In this document: in pieces, positions 9,103 to 13,088 of the stretch
Numbering within the stretch: position 1 is the stretch's first letter
How the letters are laid out: every line of letters begins with the position of its first letter
Position numbers and translations under genes: made by a program
Source: Blastocatellia bacterium
GTDB taxonomy: Bacteria; Acidobacteriota; Blastocatellia; Pyrinomonadales; Pyrinomonadaceae
Assembly: GCA_003175865.1 (NCBI GenBank)
Contig: PSRF01000144.1
Coordinates: 1 to 13,088 of the forward strand
Direction of reading: 5' to 3'
Length of the DNA: 13,088 bases
The notes under the pieces: generated by a model
What the model saw: only the letters and a program-made list of their open reading frames with translations
The model's database searches: none
Told to the model about the DNA's origin: nothing

Positions 9103-9163
9103 GTCACATTCTCACAATTTGCTACGTCATATGTATGACGAAGGAAAACGCAGAGATGTGACA
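9102..9163. promoter_or_regulatory. Nested-dyad element between the divergent DoxX-like and AhpD-like genes (putative operator)
   Basis: Two inverted repeats share one centre of symmetry at 9132.5. The outer arms are TGTCACAT (9102-9109) and ATGTGACA (9156-9163). The inner arms are CGTCAT (9125-9130) and ATGACG (9135-9140). Read outward to inward, all four half-sites fit YGTCAYAY: TGTCACAT and CGTCATAT on the left, and their complements on the right (the inner right reads CGTCATAC). Outer and inner half-sites are offset by 23 bp, roughly two helical turns. With a one-base bulge the outer arms extend to 11 paired positions. This fits two dimers of one regulator binding a shared divergent promoter. 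No regulator gene is in the window and no -35/-10 pair is clear, so operator function is inference. Confidence 0.55.
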
Positions 9164-9192
9164 CGACAACAAAATTCGACGAGAAACAAATC

Positions 9193-9696
9193 ATGAAAGC
9201 ACGTATACAAAACCCGGCAATGATATTTCCAGAGTCAATGCAGGCCTTGTTTGCCCTTAATAGAGCGACTGAAAAAGGCGGTGTGCCGGCAAGCACGATT
9301 GCACTAATCCAGTTGCGCGCGAGTCAAATCAATGGCTGCAGCGTTTGTGTCGACATGCATTGTCGCTTCATGAAGCAAGCCGGCGAGACAGACGAACGAC
9401 TCTATGCAGTTGCAGCCTGGCGCGATGCTCCTTATTTCAATGATGCTGAACGCGCCGCACTGGAACTAACCGAAGCTGTCACGCGATTGAGCGATCGATC
9501 GGATCCGGTAACGGACCAAATTTGGAATGAGGCTGCTCGACATTACGACGAACGCGCACTTGCTGCATTACTGTTGGCAATCTCAACAATCAATGTCTGG
9601 AATCGATTGAACGTAAGCACAAGGCAGGTGGCAGGAGAGTGGATCAAATCAGCGGCTGCGAAGGAATGGTTGGAGAGTCGCTCCGCAACAGCTTGA
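9193..9696 (+). CDS. Carboxymuconolactone decarboxylase-family protein (AhpD-like fold)
   Basis: A 167-residue soluble, all-helical protein. It opens with the family signature MKARIQNPAM..PESMQALFALNRATEKGGVP. The AhpD core motif is present as C49-S-V-C52-V-D-M-H56, the redox-active CxxC plus histidine, following LRASQINGC. The stretches YAVAAWRDAPYFNDAERAALELTEAVT and LLLAISTINVWNRLN are also typical. AhpD-type proteins relay electrons to peroxiredoxins through CxxC; true carboxymuconolactone decarboxylases usually lack this cysteine pair. A thiol peroxidase or antioxidant role is therefore more likely than aromatic degradation, and no aromatic pathway genes are nearby. The start is set by homology; only a weak GAGAA lies upstream. 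It is divergent from the DoxX-like gene, an arrangement that fits shared control, and ends at a bidirectional terminator. Confidence 0.9.
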   Translation: MKARIQNPAMIFPESMQALFALNRATEKGGVPASTIALIQLRASQINGCSVCVDMHCRFMKQAGETDERLYAVAAWRDAPYFNDAERAALELTEAVTRLSDRSDPVTDQIWNEAARHYDERALAALLLAISTINVWNRLNVSTRQVAGEWIKSAAAKEWLESRSATA

Positions 9697-9763
9697 AGGG
9701 ACATTTCTAGTTTCGGATAGAGTTGTGAATAGCTAGACCAGCTTCAGAGATGGTGTAAAAAGT

Positions 9764-9803
9764 AAGAGTCGGTTTCACTCCCTCAGGAGTGGAACCGCCT
9801 CTT
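9764..9803. terminator. Bidirectional intrinsic terminator between convergent genes
   Basis: CGGTTTCACTCC (9770-9781) and GGAGTGGAACCG (9786-9797) pair over 12 positions with a single T-G wobble and a CTCA loop. After one mismatch, AAGAG (9764-9768) and CTCTT (9799-9803) add five more pairs. On the plus strand the stem runs into CTTTAGTTTTTC. On the minus strand it runs into a CTTACTTTTTAC tract. The stem lies between the 3' ends of the AhpD-like gene (plus) and the zinc-ribbon gene (minus) and can serve both. Confidence 0.82.
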
Positions 9804-9820
9804 TAGTTTTTCAGTTTAGA

Positions 9821-10411
9821 TCAGTTCTCTTTCGAGCTGCCGAGGTGTTTCGTTGTTCCTTCTGTGACACTAAAAGGCGAGCGGATAAACTCATTTGTAT
9901 CGCCGGCACGAAGTTGTTGAGGTTCCTGTTCGCCTTCCTTTAATTCGGGCTGTTGCCGGTTAGTAAGTTCAACTAGTCTCTTACTGACAAACAGACCGTT
10001 GATAATCAACGCGGCGCCAACGACGAAAGGTATGACTCCAGCTACCCACAGCCGGCTTAGGATCGCGGCAGCATCAGGCGTTACCTTTCCACCAAGAATT
10101 ATTCCCTCCATCAACACGCCAAGCAGAATGGCAACCCCCACGCCGACGCTGCTTGTTATCACCCCAGCTTTGATCTCCTGAAATCGCTTTACTGCCGGTG
10201 TAATGCCCCGGCGACGCTCCATCTCTTCCTGACGACGGGCCACCTCCTGATGTGACATGAACATTTCGGCCAGCCATGTCTTGCTCCAATCGAACTTCTC
10301 AGGCGGCTCCTTACTGTCGACCACTTGTCGCACAGCAAACAGATTCGCGCCACAACCCTTACAGAACTTGAGATCGTCTCCTTGTGTAGAACCACATCGC
10401 GGACAAAACAT
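9821..10411 (-). CDS. Zinc-ribbon domain, two-TM membrane protein of unknown function
   Basis: A 196-residue protein with an N-terminal zinc ribbon (C3-P-R-C6-G and C17-K-G-C20-G). A charged, possibly coiled segment at about 45-78 is rich in Glu and Arg (HQEVARRQEEMERRRG). Two TM helices follow at about 81-106 and 121-143, then an acidic/Gln-rich C-terminal region ending in SVTEGTTKHL (181-190). I recall this SVTExTTxxL tail from acidobacterial zinc-ribbon proteins, but no function is known to me. The start is well supported: GAGGAG at 10418-10423, 6 bases before the ATG. With the TMs placed in the middle, ribbon and tail lie on the same side of the membrane, presumably the cytoplasm. It lies 68 bp downstream of the five-TM gene on the same strand and may share its transcript. 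Not recognised beyond domain architecture. Confidence 0.8.
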   Translation of the reverse strand: MFCPRCGSTQGDDLKFCKGCGANLFAVRQVVDSKEPPEKFDWSKTWLAEMFMSHQEVARRQEEMERRRGITPAVKRFQEIKAGVITSSVGVGVAILLGVLMEGIILGGKVTPDAAAILSRLWVAGVIPFVVGAALIINGLFVSKRLVELTNRQQPELKEGEQEPQQLRAGDTNEFIRSPFSVTEGTTKHLGSSKEN

Positions 10412-10417
10412 ATGCTT

Positions 10418-10423
10418 CTCCTC
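10418..10423 (-). promoter_or_regulatory. Strong Shine-Dalgarno of the zinc-ribbon gene
   Basis: GAGGAG on the minus strand with a 6-base spacer to the ATG at 10411; it confirms that the zinc-ribbon protein begins at the MFCPRC methionine. Confidence 0.75.
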
Positions 10424-10479
10424 AATAAAAGCTGGACAGAGTTACGACAATCTCTTGCGAAATGTTCTCGTTGTAGTTG

Positions 10480-11064
10480 CTAATCACGAGACGATTTCTC
10501 CTTATGTTCGTGCTTCGCAGATTTGTGTTTGGCCGGGTTTTCATGCTGTCCGGTCGCGATGAAAGTTACCGTATCCCATGCATTGTGAATTCCAATAAAC
10601 AACAGCAAGAGCATAGCTGCGGCAACAATAAAAAGCATGCGTCGAGGAAAACGGCCGAGGAATAATGATGCAGCGAACACTGAACCATACGCAATAAACG
10701 GAAGAATGACATGAAACATCCAGTCTTCCATCACTGGCTTGTATGCCGTTTGCGCTCCCGCTCGTCGCCAAACAATCATTACGTAAACAATGCCGAAGAG
10801 CCCGCAGGCGGCGAGAAATAAACTGACGCTCACCATCCGTTCCCATGGCGCACTGAGAATTGCCGCTATGAATAAGACTGCACCGAAGTGAACAATGTTC
10901 GGTGTACCAAAAGCTTGGATTTCTCTACTGGTGCTCCGGCGCGGTAAATCTGCTACCAAAGCGATCACCACAAACTGCAGTCCCGTTAGTGCGGCCCCAG
11001 ATGAACCGACAATCACATTGAAGTTTTCCCATGCCCCCAGCAGTGCTCGAGTCTCCGATTCCAT
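10480..11064 (-). CDS. Five-TM integral membrane protein of unknown function with His/Lys-rich tail
   Basis: A 194-residue protein not recognised as a named family. A short soluble N-terminus (MESETRALLGAWENF) precedes five hydrophobic segments at about 17-39, 57-72, 77-98, 116-137 and 142-161. The first, NVIVGSSGAALTGLQFVVIALVADL, is Gly/Ala-rich and resembles the opening of many small uncharacterised bacterial membrane proteins. The tail (about 170-194) is strongly charged, with H174, H180, H185 and H187 among lysines, and might bind metal. The ATG at 11064 has only a weak AAGG (11074-11077) nine bases upstream. It is the upstream partner of the zinc-ribbon gene on the minus strand. Codon use looks ordinary, and the lack of frame breaks supports a real gene. 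No enzymatic motif is visible. Confidence 0.75.
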   Translation of the reverse strand: MESETRALLGAWENFNVIVGSSGAALTGLQFVVIALVADLPRRSTSREIQAFGTPNIVHFGAVLFIAAILSAPWERMVSVSLFLAACGLFGIVYVMIVWRRAGAQTAYKPVMEDWMFHVILPFIAYGSVFAASLFLGRFPRRMLFIVAAAMLLLLFIGIHNAWDTVTFIATGQHENPAKHKSAKHEHKEKSSRD

Positions 11065-11444
11065 GTCTTACGACCTTAGTTTACTGGTCCAGTTCGAGTC
11101 CAGGCCCCATTAACAATCGATAGGAATCGGGAGCAGTAGCGACGGCATGCAATAATGATCTTTTGGTTTGAGTCCTGTTTAGCATCCGGTCGACACCCCG
11201 ACGCGTCGGTGTTCCCTAATCACTTGCAAGATCTGGTTCCCTACTGGTTTGCTAGTTTATTTCGCTCTCGATTGCGCGAGTCTCTTTCTGTTTGTGCTTT
11301 TGTACCTGGCAAATTAAAGTTTGAACCTTATATCAATCTATCCGCCAGTTGTCATGACGTAATACTCTTTGAAGCGCTGACGTCTGACTAATCTGCAATC
11401 GTGGATCGATTGACACTCTTACGCGAACTCAGCTAAGTGTGCTC
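11065..11444. other. Non-coding divergent intergenic region
   Basis: About 380 bp between the five-TM gene (minus) and the MFS exporter (plus), expected to hold both promoters. It contains a 12-bp perfect palindrome, CCGACGCGTCGG (11198-11209), whose flanks ACACC and GGTGT give further bulged pairing. A second small palindrome, TGTCATGACG, lies at 11350-11359. An open frame at 11155-11391 (78 codons) has no ribosome-binding site and no recognisable protein features and is not called. No tRNA or small-RNA gene could be supported. Confidence 0.6.
11410..11438 (+). promoter_or_regulatory. Putative promoter of the MFS exporter gene
   Basis: A perfect TTGACA -35 hexamer lies at 11410-11415. With a 17-base spacer the -10 position is CTAAGT (11433-11438), a poor match to TATAAT. 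Such a promoter would start transcription about at the ATG at 11445, giving a leaderless or nearly leaderless mRNA. This agrees with the absence of a Shine-Dalgarno there. It is weak evidence because of the poor -10. Confidence 0.35.
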
Positions 11445-13037
11445 ATGAACTTTCTAAAGCCGCCATGCGATGAAGCAGTAATCACTTCGAGATCCGCAGC
11501 CACCCCATGTAGCAAGAAGCTTGGGCCATGGATACTCGCTGCGACCATTCTTGGATCCAGCATGGCCTTTATTGACGGCACCGTTGTCAATATTGCTCTT
11601 CCCGCACTACAACAAAAACTCAATGCTACTGCTGTCGATGTACAGTGGGTCGTTGAAGCGTATGCGCTGTTCCTCGCAGCGTTGCTATTGCCAGGCGGTT
11701 CGCTGGGTGACCGTTTTGGTAGACGTCGAATGTATGCCATCGGCGTTGCCGTCTTTGCAATTGCTTCAGTCTGGTGCGGTCTTTCTCCGAATATTCAACA
11801 ACTAATTTTTGCGCGCGCGGTTCAAGGAGTTGGCGCTGCTCTACTTGTACCCGGCAGTCTTGCAATTATCAGTGCTTCATTCGCAGAAGATGAACGCGGC
11901 AAAGCGATCGGTACATGGTCTGGCGCAACAGCAATGACAACCGCTCTTGGACCAGTATTAGGCGGGTGGTTAATTGAACACGTGTCGTGGCGTGCAGTCT
12001 TCTTTCTCAACGTGCCACTCGCACTCGTTGTTCTTTTTCTGGTTTTCCGTTTTGTACCTGAGAGTCGCGACGAAGAGTCGAAAGGTAAACTCGATTTACC
12101 AGGTGCCATTCTTGCCACACTCGGACTTGCGGGAATTGTCTATGGCCTTACTGAGTCGACAAGTTTGGGATTTCGCAGTCGGATCGTTATCAGCACTCTC
12201 GTTGGAGGTGTTGTTGTTTTTGCAGCCTTCATCTTTGTTGAAGCCAAATCATCGGCGCCAATGATGCCGTTGTCCTTGTTTCGCAGTCTAGACTTCGCCG
12301 GCGCAAATATGTTGACGCTCTTCCTCTATGCAGCGCTCTCTGGAACGCTTTTCTTTCTGCCGTTGAATTTGATTCAAGTGCAAGGCTACACAGCAACGAG
12401 CGCAGGCGCCGCAATTCTTCCCTTCATTGTCACAATGTTTCTTCTGTCGAGATGGTCGGGCGGACTTGTCAAAAAGTATGGAGCGCGTTTGCCACTTGTG
12501 ATTGGGCCAATCGTTGCAGCTACGGGTTTCGCACTACTCCTCAGGCCAGGCGTTGGTGGCACTTATTGGACCACATTCTTTCCAGCGATTCTGATCCTTG
12601 GACTTGGCATGGCAATCAGCGTCGCACCACTCACCACGACGGTGATGAATTCCGTTAAGGAGAGTCATGCGGGAATCGCATCGGGTATCAACAACGCAGT
12701 CTCGCGAACTGCTGGCTTGCTAGCCATAGCGGTGCTGGGCGTCATCATGTTTCAGACGTTCAACAGTTGTCTTGATAACACAATGAATCAGACAGCACTC
12801 AGCCCGGAGATCCGAACAGTAATCGACAACGAGAGAACACGACTGGCCGCGATCGAAATACCGGCAAGCATAAGCGAGGATGAACGCGAGCAGTTGAAAA
12901 AGGTGATCGACAACTGTTTTGTCCGTGGCTTTCGATATGTGACTGTAATGGGCGCTGCGTTAGCCTTAGCAAGTTCGCTGGTAGCACTCTGGACGATTGG
13001 AAGAAGAAAGAAAACTCCGCCAACGGTGATGCCCTAA
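11445..13037 (+). CDS. MFS multidrug/proton antiporter, DHA2 (EmrB/QacA) family, 14 TM
   Basis: Inner-membrane drug:H+ antiporter, 530 residues from the ATG at 11445; a GTG two codons upstream (11439) is an alternative. DHA2 signatures, numbered from the ATG: motif D1 around D44 to N49 (FIDGTVVNIALP), motif A at 85-95 (GSLGDRFGRRR), motif B with R124 (RAVQGVGAALLVPGS), and motif C at about 167-174 (ALGPVLGG), the antiporter mark. Fourteen TM segments fit the hydrophobicity. The long extracytoplasmic loop before TM14 (about 440-490) is hydrophilic and carries two cysteines, C442 and C491. An unusual 25-residue soluble N-terminus with C8 and C22 precedes TM1. No EmrA-type adaptor gene adjoins it, so it may work alone or with an adaptor encoded elsewhere. 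No ribosome-binding site is visible before either start. The substrate cannot be deduced. A REP hairpin follows its stop by 3 bp. Confidence 0.9.
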   Translation: MNFLKPPCDEAVITSRSAATPCSKKLGPWILAATILGSSMAFIDGTVVNIALPALQQKLNATAVDVQWVVEAYALFLAALLLPGGSLGDRFGRRRMYAIGVAVFAIASVWCGLSPNIQQLIFARAVQGVGAALLVPGSLAIISASFAEDERGKAIGTWSGATAMTTALGPVLGGWLIEHVSWRAVFFLNVPLALVVLFLVFRFVPESRDEESKGKLDLPGAILATLGLAGIVYGLTESTSLGFRSRIVISTLVGGVVVFAAFIFVEAKSSAPMMPLSLFRSLDFAGANMLTLFLYAALSGTLFFLPLNLIQVQGYTATSAGAAILPFIVTMFLLSRWSGGLVKKYGARLPLVIGPIVAATGFALLLRPGVGGTYWTTFFPAILILGLGMAISVAPLTTTVMNSVKESHAGIASGINNAVSRTAGLLAIAVLGVIMFQTFNSCLDNTMNQTALSPEIRTVIDNERTRLAAIEIPASISEDEREQLKKVIDNCFVRGFRYVTVMGAALALASSLVALWTIGRRKKTPPTVMP

Positions 13038-13040
13038 TTT

Positions 13041-13070
13041 GTAGGGGCGGCCCTCCTCGGCCGCCCCTGC
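13041..13070 (+). repeat. GTAG-led REP-type hairpin
   Basis: AGGGGCGGCC (13043-13052) and GGCCGCCCCT (13059-13068) form a perfect 10-bp GC-rich stem with loop CTCCTC. The 5' base carries GTAG (13041-13044), the tetranucleotide that precedes the hairpin in classical REP units cut by RAYT transposases. It starts 3 bp after the MFS stop. Neither strand has a T-run after the stem, so it is a poor intrinsic terminator, though it may stabilise the mRNA 3' end. Similar GTAGGGGCGxCC hairpins are widespread repeats in several phyla. Only one copy lies in the window. Confidence 0.65.
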
Positions 13071-13088
13071 TGCCGAAATGATCATTCA

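Noticed and set aside
8985..9296. 103-codon minus-strand frame overlapping the DoxX-like and AhpD-like genes
   Set aside because: It overlaps two well-supported genes and their shared control region and has no recognisable features.
11092..11101. GTTCGAGTCC, resembling a tRNA T-arm
   Set aside because: The flanking bases do not form the required 5-bp T-stem, and no acceptor, D or anticodon arms can be fitted on this strand.
11193..11212. CCGACGCGTCGG palindrome as an intrinsic terminator
   Set aside because: No T-run on either side, and no gene ends nearby.
11350..11359. TGTCATGACG as a further binding site for the regulator proposed at 9102-9163
   Set aside because: The half-sites resemble YGTCAY but overlap with no spacer, unlike either dyad of the other element, so a shared regulator cannot be supported.
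11155..11391. 78-codon open frame on the plus strand in the intergenic region
   Set aside because: No ribosome-binding site, no recognisable motif and an untypical composition; probably chance.
1..13088. CRISPR array, toxin-antitoxin, defence or phage module
   Set aside because: No regularly spaced direct repeats and no genes of these classes are visible on either strand.

Overview
The window looks like chromosomal DNA of a Gram-negative bacterium of medium GC content. A three-gene RND efflux operon implies an outer membrane. Three hints point weakly to Acidobacteriota (Blastocatellia-like): a zinc-ribbon membrane protein ending in an SVTExTTxxL tail, an IS200-like/REP-associated transposase, and GC-rich REP-type hairpins. 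No marker gene settles the taxonomy.

Layout. (1) 1-421: the C-terminal part of an IS200/REP-type Y1 (HUH) transposase, cut by the window edge, followed by a perfect hairpin. (2) 422-8384, minus strand: an MdtABC-like operon of one periplasmic adaptor and two tandem RND permeases. The adaptor carries a TolC-docking motif, but no outer-membrane channel or regulator is present here. (3) 8385-8659: a structured leader upstream of the pump operon. (4) 8660-9696: a divergent pair, a DoxX-like membrane protein (minus) and an AhpD/carboxymuconolactone-decarboxylase-fold protein (plus). The space between them holds a strikingly symmetric four-half-site element. (5) 9764-9803: a bidirectional terminator. 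(6) 9821-11064, minus strand: a zinc-ribbon two-TM protein and a five-TM protein, both of unknown function. (7) 11065-11444: non-coding DNA with divergent start regions. (8) 11445-13037, plus: a 14-TM DHA2 (EmrB/QacA-type) drug/proton antiporter. It is followed by a GTAG-led REP hairpin close to the window end.

How the genes fit together. The region is dominated by export: an RND tripartite pump and an MFS exporter, with a probable redox or detoxification pair (DoxX + AhpD-like) between them. The two permeases are close paralogues and may form a mixed trimer as E. coli MdtB/MdtC do. The upstream permease has an unusual 47-residue Ser/Thr/Pro/Ala-rich insertion in its periplasmic part. I did not find a convincing new multi-gene system. 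The points most worth a second look are the nested-dyad operator at 9102-9163, the permease insertion, the REP/transposase elements at both ends, and the uncharacterised zinc-ribbon/five-TM gene pair.
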